Below, one piece after another: positions 9,015-18,454 of a stretch of DNA of 64,000 bases. The stretch lies in NCBI RefSeq assembly GCF_023375815.1, contig NZ_CP067412.1, forward strand, positions 868,001 through 932,000, in the 5' to 3' direction. The notes below the pieces were generated by a model, which worked only from the letters and a program-made list of their open reading frames with translations, searched no databases and was not told where the DNA came from. A program made the translations under genes and the position numbers. The stretch is from Pseudomonas sp. HS6 (GTDB lineage Bacteria; Pseudomonadota; Gammaproteobacteria; Pseudomonadales; Pseudomonadaceae). How positions within the stretch are numbered: position 1 is the stretch's first letter; every line of letters begins with the position of its first letter.

Positions 9015-9506
9015 ATGGAGGATGACGCGTTGCCCAGCGCAAAAGTGCCCCGGTTGGCGGGCTTGAAGAAGGTCGAGGGCAAGCCTGTCGAATTGCTTGT
9101 GCATGGCCGGAACATCGGTGATGACGCCCTGCTGATCGTTCACCTTACTGAAGAAGGTTTCGAGCTGAACGACGTCGTCGACATGCTTTCAACCTCCGAG
9201 CTTTACCAGCAAGGCGACGTGGTCAAACTCATCACTGGCAAGTCGGTCAGAACGGTACGCCGGCTGCTGAAGGAAGGAAAACCGGTACGGCTTGACCCGC
9301 AGCAGAGTGTCATCGCCTACCAATATGCATTGGTCCTGGAGTTGGCCATTCGGGCCTTCGGGGGGCTACCACGGGCGGAGGACTGGATGCAAAAACCCTC
9401 TACCTATTTTTACGGTCATGTGCCGCTGGAGTTGACCCTGCATCCATTGGGTTTTCAGATGGTGGAGCAGTATCTGGGGCAACTGATCTACGGGGTTTAT
9501 CCATGA
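9015..9506 (+). CDS. Xre/MbcA/ParS-type antitoxin of a RES toxin
   Basis: The C-terminal half has the features of the antitoxin toxin-binding domain (AIRAFGGLPRAEDWMQKPSTYF, then ELTLHPLGFQMVEQYLGQLI), and it directly precedes and overlaps a RES-domain gene by ATGA. The middle part (VVDMLSTSELYQQGDVVKLITGKSVRTVRRLLKEG) resembles an Xre-like DNA-binding region. The start is uncertain: ATG 9015 gives 163 residues but has no clear ribosome site, while ATG 8934 is the alternative. The frame is open back into the receptor's 3' end. Antitoxins of this class normally repress their own promoter. The 254 bp between the receptor stop and 9015 shows no clear palindromic operator. Confidence 0.82.
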   Translation: MEDDALPSAKVPRLAGLKKVEGKPVELLVHGRNIGDDALLIVHLTEEGFELNDVVDMLSTSELYQQGDVVKLITGKSVRTVRRLLKEGKPVRLDPQQSVIAYQYALVLELAIRAFGGLPRAEDWMQKPSTYFYGHVPLELTLHPLGFQMVEQYLGQLIYGVYP

Positions 9507-10006
9507 ACCCCTTGCCGTGGGACAAACATTGGTATGCATGGCGGCTTGACCGCGAGGTTTATGGAAGAACGTGGGATAGCGGGATGGGGTCAAAGATGAG
9601 AGGAGGTCGATGGAACATTCCCGGACGACGCGTTGTGTATGCATCCGTCGATCCGTCGTCGGCCATTCTGGAGGTGGCAGCCAACCGCAGTTTCGATGCT
9701 CTGGACCGCGAGCCTTATGTTTTGACGTGTTTCGAAGTCATCAACAATGCGAAGGTAAAAATCGTGCAGCCTGAAGAGGTGCCTAATCCTTACTGGCTGA
9801 GCCCTGCTCGGCCGTCACCCAATCAGCGATTGTTTGCCGACGCTTTACTGGCTGAACATCCGTTTGTACTGATTCCCTCGGCGGCAACTCGTCATTCTTG
9901 GAACTTGCTGGTGAGCTGCGACCTGGCTGAGGGGCAGTTCAGGATGGTCTCGCAGGAGCGGTTCGGGCTTGATACCCGATTACTCGGGGAAATGGCGTCA
10001 GTCTGA
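9503..10006 (+). CDS. RES-domain toxin (probable NAD-degrading enzyme)
   Basis: This 167-residue protein is a RES domain from end to end. The conserved Arg sits near the N-terminus (YAWRLDREVYG), Glu in SAILEVAAN and Ser in VLIPSAATRHSWNLLV. Characterised RES toxins consume NAD+ and cause growth arrest, and are neutralised by the co-encoded Xre-type antitoxin. The ATG at 9503 overlaps the antitoxin stop, giving the usual antitoxin-toxin order and coupling. It is unusual to find the pair between two TonB receptors of one uptake locus. Confidence 0.88.
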   Translation: MNPLPWDKHWYAWRLDREVYGRTWDSGMGSKMRGGRWNIPGRRVVYASVDPSSAILEVAANRSFDALDREPYVLTCFEVINNAKVKIVQPEEVPNPYWLSPARPSPNQRLFADALLAEHPFVLIPSAATRHSWNLLVSCDLAEGQFRMVSQERFGLDTRLLGEMASV

Positions 10007-10038
10007 TGAAGCGTCATGCTGGTTTTTGCATAACCTCA

Positions 10039-10069
10039 GCACCCAACGGTCTAAATCGCGCCCTATAAA
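10039..10069 (+). promoter_or_regulatory. Shared ECF-type promoter motif, copy 2
   Basis: GGTCTA at 10048-10053, seven unmatched bases, CCCTATAAA at 10061-10069. The upstream block is GCAC where copies 1 and 3 have TAAC. The motif ends 55 bp before the ATG of the second receptor, exactly as in copy 1. Confidence 0.65.
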
Positions 10070-10087
10070 TCGCCATCTGCCATCGCA

Positions 10088-10117
10088 CATCCCTGCATAA
10101 ACCAAAACGCAGGGATG
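10088..10117 (+). promoter_or_regulatory. 5'-UTR stem-loop covering the ribosome site, receptor 2
   Basis: CATCCCTGC (10088-10096) pairs perfectly with GCAGGGATG (10109-10117) around a 12-nt loop. The AGGGAT ribosome site for the ATG at 10125 lies in the 3' arm. Compared with the hairpin at 5804-5830, position and loop size are kept while several pairs differ in a compensatory way. Confidence 0.5.
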
Positions 10118-10124
10118 GCTGTTC

Positions 10125-12779
10125 ATGATTCGATTTTCACCCGTTAAGTCCCCGTTGAGCCTGGCCTTGCTGCTGGCGATCAACACATTGCCGGCGATTG
10201 CCGCCGACAGCAGTGCCACAGAACCGACCACCCAACTGCAACGGGTTGAAGTCACCGGTACTGCGATCCGCCGGGTCGATGCCGAGACTGCCGTGCCCGT
10301 GACCATCCTTAGGGTGGAAGAATTGCAGAAGCAAGGTGTGACAACGACTGAAGAGCTGGTCAGTCGGATCTCTGCCAACCAGTCGTCCGTAGGCTCCGGG
10401 CGCTCGGTGGGTTCTTCCAGCGGCGGCGCGTCTTATGCGGACCTGCGTGGCATTGGCCCGAACAAGACGCTGGTGCTGCTTAACGGCCGCCGCTTGAGCA
10501 ACAACGCGACCAACGCCATCAACGGCTCCGGCGTCGACCTCAATACGATCCCGTTCGCTGCCATCGACCGGGTTGAAGTGCTGCGCGACGGTGCTTCGGC
10601 GTTGTACGGCACCGATGCCATCGGCGGGGTGATCAACTTCATCACCAAGACCAGCCTCACCGAAGGTCAGATCAGCACCAACTACGACACGCCGACCCAT
10701 TCCGGTGGCGGTGAAAGTCGTAATTTCAGCGGCAGTTGGGGATTCGGTGATTTGCAGGACGATCGCTTCAATGTGTTTGGCGTCGTGAGCTACGACAAGC
10801 AACAACGGTTGGCCGCCGAAGATCGCGGTTACACCTACAACTACCAGCCGGGGCGAGGGCTAGATTACACCTCCGGCACGGCGTCACCCGCCAACTGGAG
10901 CCAGGGCAGCAACGCCACCAATCCATTGGCCGGGTCCGGTTGCAATGCACCGGGCCTGCTGTCGCGCAACGGCATCTGCCGCCAGAGCCTGTGGAACTAC
11001 CTCGATCTGGTGCCGGAAACCGAAAAGACCTCGGCCTTCGCCAAAGCCACCGGCAAGTTGTCGGATGATCACAACGTCAGCCTCGAATACTTCTGGGCGC
11101 GCAACGAAAACCGCACCCAGATCGGCCCCGGCACTTTGATGGGCAATCAGGTCAATCCCGGTACTACGTTTTATCCGGGCAACGGCATTACTCCCGGACC
11201 GAGTGGTTTTGCCCTTGATCCGACGCAGCCGGTGAACGTGAACTGGCGCGAAACTGCCGTAGGCGCGCGCCAGCATGAGGATGACAACACGGGCCAGCGC
11301 TTGCTGCTGAGCTTCGATGGCACCCTCGTCGGCTGGGATTACAACGTCGGCGCCTCGTACAACCAGAACAAAGTGGTCAACACGATCCGCAGCGGTTATG
11401 TGAACGACCGGGCTGTCAGCCAGGGCATTGCCAACGGCGTGATCAATCCGTTCGGCCCGCAGACGGTTGCAGGTTCCGCGTTACTGGCGGCTAACGCGGT
11501 GGATGGCGATTACGGAACAGCCGTTGGCCGGGTGAAGGCGATTGATGGCCGTGTCAGCCGCGAGATTGGTGACTGGTTCGGCGCGGGTCCTTCGGCGCTG
11601 GCGCTGGGTGGCGAGTACCGCAAGGAAGACTTCCATCAGGATTTCGCCCAGTTCGCGGCTGATGTGCAGAGCCTGGGCGTTGACCCGAATGCCAGCGTGT
11701 CCGGGGATCGCAGCGTCTCGGCTCAATACGCCGAGGTCAACGTGCCGGTGTTCGACAGCCTCGAATTGTCCGCCGCCGTGCGCCACGACAAATACAGCGA
11801 TTTCGGCAGCACCACCAACCCGAAATACTCGTTCCGCTTTCAGCCGTTCAAGGAGCTGGTGGTTCGTGGCGCCTACAGTGAAGGCTTCCGGGCGCCATCG
11901 CTGTACGAGTTGTACAACCCGAACTTCACCACGTTCACCGTGGCCAATTACAACGATCCGCGGCTGTGTGCCGGTGGCAACCCGAGCAACGGCGGGATCG
12001 CCAACCGCGACTGCGCTCAGCAGTTCAACAGCCGGACCGGCGGCAACAAGGACTTGAGCCCGGAAACCGCGCGCAACGTCACCCTCGGTTTCGTTTATCA
12101 GCCCTTCGATCGCCTGACCACCGGGCTGGATTTCTGGTGGATCAATATCGCCAACCAGATCGCCGAGTTCCCTGAATCGGCGGTGTTCGAAAACCCGGAG
12201 CTTTACCCGGATCGTTTGATTCGCAAGCCTGATGGCTCCATCGATCACATCGTCACCGGCCTGTCCAACCTCGGCAAGATCAAGACCAACGGCGTCGACG
12301 TGAGCTTCGACTATCGCCTGCCAAGCACGTCGTATGGTGATTTCGGCATCGGTCTGCAAGGGACCTATGTCAGTCGTTACGAGTATCAGCAGCAGCTCAA
12401 GGGTGACTACATCGACAAGCTGGGCGATTTCCGAGGCGGTGACTTTTCCTCGGCCGGCGCCGTTGCCCGTTGGCGCCACAGCCTGACCGGGAGCTGGAAC
12501 TATGGCCCGTTCGGCGCAAGCCTGACCAACCGCTACACCAGCGGTTATCACGACTCGGATCGTGAGACCCACGATTACGTCGGCTCCTACAACGTCTGGG
12601 ACGTGGCCGGCACCTACACCTGGCGCCAGACGCTGGCCGTGACGTTGGGGGTGAAGAACCTGTTCGACCGCGAGCCGCCATTCAGCAACCAGACCTACAC
12701 GTTCCAGAGCGGCTACGACCCGAAATACGGCGACCCGTTCGGGCGAACGCTGTTCACGCGGGTTAACTACAAGTTCTGA
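10125..12779 (+). CDS. TonB-dependent receptor without STN domain
   Basis: This 884-residue outer-membrane receptor has a signal peptide (hydrophobic LALLLAINTLPAIAA), a TonB-box-like stretch (LQRVEVTGTAIRR), a plug (YADLRGIGPNKTLVLLNGRR; VEVLRDGASALYGTDAIGGV) and a barrel ending GDPFGRTLFTRVNYKF with a C-terminal Phe. It lacks the N-terminal STN domain of the first receptor, so it should transport but not signal. It carries the same promoter motif as receptor 1 and yejA, so it is probably controlled by the same sigma factor. The ligand is unknown. Confidence 0.92.
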   Translation: MIRFSPVKSPLSLALLLAINTLPAIAADSSATEPTTQLQRVEVTGTAIRRVDAETAVPVTILRVEELQKQGVTTTEELVSRISANQSSVGSGRSVGSSSGGASYADLRGIGPNKTLVLLNGRRLSNNATNAINGSGVDLNTIPFAAIDRVEVLRDGASALYGTDAIGGVINFITKTSLTEGQISTNYDTPTHSGGGESRNFSGSWGFGDLQDDRFNVFGVVSYDKQQRLAAEDRGYTYNYQPGRGLDYTSGTASPANWSQGSNATNPLAGSGCNAPGLLSRNGICRQSLWNYLDLVPETEKTSAFAKATGKLSDDHNVSLEYFWARNENRTQIGPGTLMGNQVNPGTTFYPGNGITPGPSGFALDPTQPVNVNWRETAVGARQHEDDNTGQRLLLSFDGTLVGWDYNVGASYNQNKVVNTIRSGYVNDRAVSQGIANGVINPFGPQTVAGSALLAANAVDGDYGTAVGRVKAIDGRVSREIGDWFGAGPSALALGGEYRKEDFHQDFAQFAADVQSLGVDPNASVSGDRSVSAQYAEVNVPVFDSLELSAAVRHDKYSDFGSTTNPKYSFRFQPFKELVVRGAYSEGFRAPSLYELYNPNFTTFTVANYNDPRLCAGGNPSNGGIANRDCAQQFNSRTGGNKDLSPETARNVTLGFVYQPFDRLTTGLDFWWINIANQIAEFPESAVFENPELYPDRLIRKPDGSIDHIVTGLSNLGKIKTNGVDVSFDYRLPSTSYGDFGIGLQGTYVSRYEYQQQLKGDYIDKLGDFRGGDFSSAGAVARWRHSLTGSWNYGPFGASLTNRYTSGYHDSDRETHDYVGSYNVWDVAGTYTWRQTLAVTLGVKNLFDREPPFSNQTYTFQSGYDPKYGDPFGRTLFTRVNYKF

Positions 12780-12805
12780 AAATGACCAGTCGGTGCCGGT
12801 TTTAG

Positions 12806-12836
12806 TAACCCATCGTTCTAAAACCGGCCCTATAAA
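12806..12836 (+). promoter_or_regulatory. Shared ECF-type promoter motif, copy 3
   Basis: TAAC at 12806-12809, GTTCTA at 12815-12820, seven unmatched bases, CCCTATAAA at 12828-12836, 57 bp before the yejA ATG. Internal spacing is identical to copies 1 and 2. This puts the ABC importer under the same predicted control as the two receptors. Confidence 0.65.
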
Positions 12837-12841
12837 AAATG

Positions 12842-12871
12842 CCTGCCTGCTGCACATCAAAAGTAGGCAGG
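12842..12871 (+). promoter_or_regulatory. 5'-UTR stem-loop before yejA
   Basis: CCTGCCT (12842-12848) pairs with AGGCAGG (12865-12871) around a 16-nt loop. Unlike the two receptor leaders, the ribosome site (AAAGGAT at 12881-12887) lies outside the stem, so sequestration is not implied. Confidence 0.35.
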
Positions 12872-12893
12872 TAGGCGCTTAAAGGATCTGCCC

Positions 12894-14744
12894 ATGTTTT
12901 CCAGACTCACTTTGCTGGGCGTATGTCTTGTGCTGAGCCCGGCGATTTTTGCGCAGCCCCAGCACGCCCTCACGGTCTACGGCGAAGCGCCCAAATACGC
13001 CCCGGACTTTCAGCATCTGGCCTATACCAACCCCGATGCACCCAAGGGTGGCAGTCTGCGGCGTTCTTCGCTGGAAAGCGGTCCGTTCGACCACTTGATT
13101 CCCTATGTCGAAAAAGGCACCGGCGTCGCCGAGGTCGACGGCTGGCTCTATGCGCCGCTGGCTTATCGCAGCAAGGACGAGCCCTACAGCGTCTACGGTC
13201 TGGTGGCGCAACGCATGGAGCTGGACGCGGATCGGCATTGGGTGCGTTTCTATCTCAATCCCGAGGCGCGTTTTGATGACGGCACGCCGATCACTGCCGA
13301 GGACGTGCGCTACACCTTCGAGCTGTTTACCACCCAGGGCAGCCTGAAGTACCGGCAGCAGTTTCGTGATGTCGCCGAGGTGCAAGTCGAGTCGCCAACG
13401 CAAGTGCGCTTCCTGTTCAAGAACAATGACAGCCGCACCTTGCCACTGGATCTGGCGGTGCTGCCCGTCCTGCCCGAGCATTGGTGGCGTACGCGGGACT
13501 TCGCCGAAGGCGCTGGTTTCGAGATTCCGCCCGGCAGCGGCCCCTATCGGGTCAGCGCGGTGGATGCCGGGCGCAGTGTGAAATTCCAGCGGGTTCAGGA
13601 CTGGTGGGGCAAGGATCTGCCAGTCAGCCGCGGGCTCTACAACTTCGATCAGTTGAGTGTGGAGTTCTTCGCCGACACCGACGTGTCGCGGCAAGTACTC
13701 AAGGCCGGTGGCTTCGATTACAACCGCGAGTTCTCCGCCACCAGTTACACCATCGGTTATGCCGGCACAGCGCTGGAGCAGGGCAAGTTGTTGCGCGAAC
13801 ACCTCGCTCCCGGTGCCGCTCAAGGCTCACAGGGTTTCGTGTTCAACTTGCAGAAACCGATGTTTCAGGATCGCCGGGTGCGCCAAGCGATCGCCATGCT
13901 CTGGGATTTCGAATGGAGCAATCGGCAGATGATGCGCAGCATGTACCTGCGCCAGCGCAGTTACTTCTCTCACAGCGCGCTGTCGGCCACTGAATTGCCG
14001 GACGCCGAAGAGCTGAAAATCCTTGAACCCTGGCGCGGCAAAATCCCCGATGAGGTGTTCAGCCAGGTGTTCGAGGCGCCGCGCACCGACGGCAGCGGCA
14101 ACATCCGCGCGCAACAGTTGCAAGCGCTGAAACTGCTGGAGGCCGCTGGTTGGAAACCCCTTGGCGATCAACTGGTCAACGCCGCCGGCGAGCCGCTGCA
14201 ATTCACCTTTCTCAACGGCCAGAAAGGTTTCGAACGTTTGCTTTTACCGTTCAAACGCAATCTGGCGCAGATCGGCATCGGTTTCGATATTCGTCAGGTC
14301 GACACCGCGCAATACACCAACCGCGTGCGCAATCGCGACTACGACATGATCGTCGTCGGCTATCCAGTGAGTCAGGCACCGGGTCGCGAGATGTTCAACT
14401 ACTTCGGTTCCGACGGCGCCGATGATCCGGGCTCCAATAACTACATGGTGCTGCGTGATCCGGCAGTGGATGCGCTGCTCGAAGGGGTGGTGCAGGCCGA
14501 CAGCCGCGCGAGTCTGCTGCGCCATGCCCGGGCGCTGGATCGGGTGCTGCAGTGGGGCTACTACTGGGTTCCCAACTACTACCCGCCGGGAATCTCCACG
14601 GTGTGGTGGAACCGTTTCGGCCGTCCGGCGATTGCGCCGCTGTACGACGCCGGCCTCGATACCTGGTGGGAAATCAGTCCGACGGCGTTGACCGCCACAC
14701 AGGCGCAAAAACAGCAAAAGGAGTTGGCCCATGTGGGGTTATAG
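12894..14744 (+). CDS. yejA: Peptide ABC transporter periplasmic binding protein (YejA-like)
   Basis: This 616-residue family-5 solute-binding protein has a signal peptide cleaved after AIFA. YejA-type features include [32 protein letters not shown] near the N-terminus and the [17 protein letters not shown] motif common to oligopeptide-binding proteins. YejABEF importers take up peptides; in E. coli the system imports the peptide-nucleotide antibiotic microcin C. The 3' end overlaps yejB by 14 bp, so yejABEF is one operon. The start is ATG behind AAAGGAT. Confidence 0.93.
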   Translation: MFSRLTLLGVCLVLSPAIFAQPQHALTVYGEAPKYAPDFQHLAYTNPDAPKGGSLRRSSLESGPFDHLIPYVEKGTGVAEVDGWLYAPLAYRSKDEPYSVYGLVAQRMELDADRHWVRFYLNPEARFDDGTPITAEDVRYTFELFTTQGSLKYRQQFRDVAEVQVESPTQVRFLFKNNDSRTLPLDLAVLPVLPEHWWRTRDFAEGAGFEIPPGSGPYRVSAVDAGRSVKFQRVQDWWGKDLPVSRGLYNFDQLSVEFFADTDVSRQVLKAGGFDYNREFSATSYTIGYAGTALEQGKLLREHLAPGAAQGSQGFVFNLQKPMFQDRRVRQAIAMLWDFEWSNRQMMRSMYLRQRSYFSHSALSATELPDAEELKILEPWRGKIPDEVFSQVFEAPRTDGSGNIRAQQLQALKLLEAAGWKPLGDQLVNAAGEPLQFTFLNGQKGFERLLLPFKRNLAQIGIGFDIRQVDTAQYTNRVRNRDYDMIVVGYPVSQAPGREMFNYFGSDGADDPGSNNYMVLRDPAVDALLEGVVQADSRASLLRHARALDRVLQWGYYWVPNYYPPGISTVWWNRFGRPAIAPLYDAGLDTWWEISPTALTATQAQKQQKELAHVGL

Positions 14745-15801
14745 CCTGCGGCGCCTGCTGCTGATCGTGCCGACCTTGTTGGCGATTCTGTTGGTGAACT
14801 TCGCGATCGTGCAGGCCGCGCCCGGTGGTCCGGTTGAGCAAGCCATCGCCCGATTGCAGGGCATCGGTGTCGGCGGGGCGGTGGGCGCAAGTCATGTCGA
14901 AACGATTGGCGGCGAGTCCCGCGCGACTCGTGGCCTGGACCCGAAACTGGTGGCCGATATCGAGCGCCAGTACGGTTTCGACAAACCCGCCAGCGAGCGC
15001 TTGTGGCTAATGCTCAAGAGCTACGCGCAACTGGATTTCGGCAAGAGTTTCTTCCGGGGCGCGATGGTGACCGAACTGATCTGGCAGAAATTGCCGGTGA
15101 CCTTGTCGCTGGGGCTGTGGGCGACATTGATTACCTATCTGGTCTCGATCCCGCTGGGCATCCGCAAGGCCGTGCACAACGGTTCGGCATTCGATGTCTG
15201 GAGCAGTGCGGCGATCATCATCGGCTACGCGATGCCGGGTTTTCTGTTCGCTCTGTTGTTGATCGTGGTGTTTGCCGGCGGCACGGCGCTGGACTGGTTT
15301 CCCGTGCGCGGGCTGGTCTCGGACAACTTTGCCGAGCTGACGCTGTGGGGCAAGGTGGCGGATTACTTCTGGCATCTGGTGTTGCCGGTCAGCGCACTGG
15401 TGATCGGTGGTTTCGCGACGCTGACGATCCTGACCAAGAACAGCTTCCTCAACGAGATCTCGCGGCTGTACGTGGTCACGGCCCGGGCCAAGGGTTTGAG
15501 TGAGCGTCAGGTGCTGTACGGGCATGTGTTTCGCAACGCGATGTTGCTGGTGGTCGCCGGATTGCCTCAGGCGCTGGTGACCGTGTTCTTCGGCGGCTCG
15601 TTGCTGATCGAAGTGATCTTCTCCCTCGATGGTCTCGGGCGCCTGAGTTATGAGGCGGCGGTGTCGCGGGATTACCCGGTGGTGTTCGGTTCGCTGTTCA
15701 TCTTCACCCTTTTCGGACTCTTGATAAAACTGCTGGGCGACCTGTGCTACACGCTGGTCGACCCGCGCATCGACTTTTCTGCGAGGACCGCCCGATGCTG
15801 A
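14731..15801 (+). CDS. yejB: Peptide ABC transporter permease (YejB-like)
   Basis: This 356-residue inner-membrane permease of the oligopeptide family opens with a membrane segment ([21 protein letters not shown]). It has the extended periplasmic stretch after it that is typical of YejB ([13 protein letters not shown]). Further helices and the cytoplasmic coupling loop ([25 protein letters not shown]) follow. It pairs with YejE. It overlaps yejA upstream, and its last bases overlap the yejE start. Confidence 0.94.
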   Translation: MWGYSLRRLLLIVPTLLAILLVNFAIVQAAPGGPVEQAIARLQGIGVGGAVGASHVETIGGESRATRGLDPKLVADIERQYGFDKPASERLWLMLKSYAQLDFGKSFFRGAMVTELIWQKLPVTLSLGLWATLITYLVSIPLGIRKAVHNGSAFDVWSSAAIIIGYAMPGFLFALLLIVVFAGGTALDWFPVRGLVSDNFAELTLWGKVADYFWHLVLPVSALVIGGFATLTILTKNSFLNEISRLYVVTARAKGLSERQVLYGHVFRNAMLLVVAGLPQALVTVFFGGSLLIEVIFSLDGLGRLSYEAAVSRDYPVVFGSLFIFTLFGLLIKLLGDLCYTLVDPRIDFSARTARC

Positions 15802-16817
15802 CGCTTTCTCCCATCGGACAGCGCCGTTGGGCGCGGTTCAAGGCCCATCGACGCGGCTGGTGGTCGTTGTGGCTGTTTCTTGCGCTCTTCGGTTTGAGCC
15901 TTGGCGGTGAACTGGTCGCCAATGACAAACCGCTGTTGGTGACTTATCAGGGCGAATGGTACTTCCCGGCGTTCAAGCGCTACACCGAGCAGGATTTCGG
16001 CGGCGAGCTAACGTTTCAGCCCGATTATCGCAGCGCCCAGGTGCGCGAGCTGATAGAGGGGCAGGGCGGACGAATGTGGTTTGCGCCGATCCCGTTCGGC
16101 TTCGACACGGTCAACTACGACCTCACGGAGCCGGCACCGAGCCCGCCTACCGGTGAAAACTGGCTGGGCACCGATGATCAGGCGCGGGATGTGCTGGCGC
16201 GGGTGATTTTCGGTACGCGGGTGTCGTTGCTCTTCGCGTTGGCACTGACCGCGACCAGTGCCTTGATCGGCATCGCTGCCGGTGCGTTACAGGGTTACTA
16301 CGGTGGTTGGATCGATCTGATCGGGCAGCGTTTGCTGGAGGTCTGGTCGGGGCTGCCGGTGCTCTATCTGCTGATTATCCTGTCGGGATTCGTCGAGCCG
16401 AATTTCTGGTGGTTGCTGGGCATCATGGCGCTGTTTTCCTGGCTGAGCCTGGTCGATGTGGTGCGCGCCGAGTTCCTGCGCAGCCGGGGGCTCAAGTACG
16501 TGAAAGCGGCGCGGGCGCTGGGCGTCGGCGATGCGCAGGTGATCGTGCGGCACATTCTGCCCAACGCCATGAGCGCGACACTGACGTACTTGCCGTTCAT
16601 TCTCACCGGAGCCATTGCGACGTTGTCGGCACTGGATTTCCTCGGTTTCGGCATGCCGGCGGGCAGCGCTTCGCTGGGTGAATTGATCGGCCAGGGCAAG
16701 ACCAATCTGCAAGCGCCGTGGCTGGGCCTGACGGCGTTCTTTGCACTCGCGCTGATTCTTTCACTGCTCGTATTCATCGGCGAAGCGTGCCGTGATGCCT
16801 TCGACCCCAGGACTTGA
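15795..16817 (+). CDS. yejE: Peptide ABC transporter permease (YejE-like)
   Basis: This 340-residue second permease has the N-terminal membrane anchor and long periplasmic region of YejE ([23 protein letters not shown]), then a transport core starting near [19 protein letters not shown]. The coupling loop reads [20 protein letters not shown]. The frame is open to an ATG at 15744 inside yejB, but ATG 15795 overlaps the yejB stop by 7 bp and begins [12 protein letters not shown] as expected. It is followed one base later by yejF. Confidence 0.93.
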   Translation: MLTLSPIGQRRWARFKAHRRGWWSLWLFLALFGLSLGGELVANDKPLLVTYQGEWYFPAFKRYTEQDFGGELTFQPDYRSAQVRELIEGQGGRMWFAPIPFGFDTVNYDLTEPAPSPPTGENWLGTDDQARDVLARVIFGTRVSLLFALALTATSALIGIAAGALQGYYGGWIDLIGQRLLEVWSGLPVLYLLIILSGFVEPNFWWLLGIMALFSWLSLVDVVRAEFLRSRGLKYVKAARALGVGDAQVIVRHILPNAMSATLTYLPFILTGAIATLSALDFLGFGMPAGSASLGELIGQGKTNLQAPWLGLTAFFALALILSLLVFIGEACRDAFDPRT

Positions 16818-16818
16818 T

Positions 16819-18402
16819 ATGCGTGAACACTTGATCGAAATACGCGACCTGCGGGTCGCCTTCAAAGGCCAGGAAGTGGTCCACGGCATTGACCTCGACA
16901 TCTGTCCGGGTGAATGCCTTGCGTTGGTGGGGGAATCCGGCTCCGGCAAATCGGTGACGGCCCACAGCATCCTGCAACTGTTGGACCCGGCCATCACTCG
17001 AATTGACGGCAGCATTCGTTATGGCGGCGAAGAGTTGCTGGGCGTCCATGAACGTTATTTGCGGCAATTGCGCGGCAACCGCATTGCGATGATTTTTCAG
17101 GAGCCGATGAGTTCGCTCAACCCGTTGCACAGCATCGAGCGACAACTCGGCGAAAGTCTGGCGCTGCACAAAGGTCTGGCGGGCGCGGCAGCACGCAAGC
17201 GGATTCTGGAGCTGATGGAGCTGGTGGGGATTCAGCGTCCAAGTGAGCGTCTGAAGGCTTATCCGCATCAGCTCTCCGGCGGGCAACGGCAACGGGTGAT
17301 GATCGCGATGGCGCTGGCGTGCGAGCCGCAATTGTTGATCGCTGACGAGCCGACCACCGCCCTCGATGTCACTGTGCAGCGCAAGATCCTGCTGTTGCTC
17401 AAAGAGCTGCAACAGCGGCTGGGCATGGCGTTGCTGATCATCAGCCATGACTTGAATCTGGTGCGCACCATCGCTCAGCGTGTAGCGGTGATGCGTGCTG
17501 GCGAGATTGTCGAGCAGGCGACTTGCGAGCAATTGTTCCAGGCGCCGCAGCATCCTTACAGCATTGAATTGCTCAATGCTGAACCCGGCGGTGCGGCGCT
17601 GTGCCGGGATGTCGCGGAGGATCTGCTGGAAGTGCGCGATCTCAATGTTCGCTTCCGGTTGGGCGGCGGTTGGCTGCGATCCAAGTCGTATCTGCACGCG
17701 GTCAACCGTATCGATTTGAATCTGCAACGGGGCAAAACCCTGGGCATCGTCGGCGAGTCCGGCTCGGGCAAATCCACCCTCGGTCAGGCGATTTTGCGGC
17801 TGATCGAGGCGCAAGGCAGCATCCGCTTCGCGGGCAAAGCACTGGAACAACTGAGCGGCAAACACCTGAGGCCGCTGCGTAAGCGCCTGCAAGTGGTGTT
17901 TCAGGATCCGTTCGGCAGTCTCAGTCCTCGGTTATGCGTTGAACAGATCATCGCCGAGGGTTTGCAGGTGCACAGTGACTTGAATGCACTTGAGCGCGAG
18001 CAGGCCGTGATCGATGTGTTGAAGGAAGTCGGACTCGATCCGGCGACGCGCCATCGTTATCCGCACGAGTTCTCGGGTGGGCAGCGGCAGCGCATCGCCA
18101 TCGCCCGGGCGTTGGTGGTCAAGCCGGATCTGATTCTGTTGGATGAGCCGACCTCGGCGCTGGATCGCACCGTACAGAAACAGATCGTTGCGCTGTTGCG
18201 CCGGTTACAGGAGGAACACGGTCTGACGTATCTGTTCATCAGCCATGACCTGGCGGTAGTGCGGGCACTGGCCCACGACCTGATCGTGATGAAGGATGGC
18301 GAGGTAGTGGAACGAGGGGAAACGGGCGAGTTGTTCAGCTCGGCGAAACACCCTTATACGCGAGAGCTGCTGGCGGCTTCGTTTGCCGGTTCGAGCGCCT
18401 GA
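16819..18402 (+). CDS. yejF: Duplicated ABC ATPase of the peptide importer (YejF-like)
   Basis: This 527-residue protein holds two complete ABC ATPase domains in tandem. Each has Walker A (GESGSGKS, twice), a Q-loop (FQEPMSSLNP; FQDPFGSLSP), a signature (LSGGQRQR; FSGGQRQR), Walker B (LLIADEP; LILLDEP) and an H-loop (ISHDL). The double-cassette form is characteristic of YejF, which powers the YejB/YejE channel. ATG 16819 is chosen because the alternative at 16792 lies inside yejE. Transcription ends at the hairpin at 18408. Confidence 0.95.
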   Translation: MREHLIEIRDLRVAFKGQEVVHGIDLDICPGECLALVGESGSGKSVTAHSILQLLDPAITRIDGSIRYGGEELLGVHERYLRQLRGNRIAMIFQEPMSSLNPLHSIERQLGESLALHKGLAGAAARKRILELMELVGIQRPSERLKAYPHQLSGGQRQRVMIAMALACEPQLLIADEPTTALDVTVQRKILLLLKELQQRLGMALLIISHDLNLVRTIAQRVAVMRAGEIVEQATCEQLFQAPQHPYSIELLNAEPGGAALCRDVAEDLLEVRDLNVRFRLGGGWLRSKSYLHAVNRIDLNLQRGKTLGIVGESGSGKSTLGQAILRLIEAQGSIRFAGKALEQLSGKHLRPLRKRLQVVFQDPFGSLSPRLCVEQIIAEGLQVHSDLNALEREQAVIDVLKEVGLDPATRHRYPHEFSGGQRQRIAIARALVVKPDLILLDEPTSALDRTVQKQIVALLRRLQEEHGLTYLFISHDLAVVRALAHDLIVMKDGEVVERGETGELFSSAKHPYTRELLAASFAGSSA

Positions 18403-18407
18403 AACGA

Positions 18408-18434
18408 CAAATCCCGCCACAGGGGCGGGATTTG
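18408..18434. terminator. Bidirectional terminator between yejF and the SCP2 gene
   Basis: Eleven-base perfect arms (CAAATCCCGCC and its complement) surround a short loop in the convergent gap, with AT-rich outer ends on both sides. It can serve both strands. Confidence 0.75.
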
Positions 18435-18454
18435 CTTGCAATCTGGCTGCCGAC

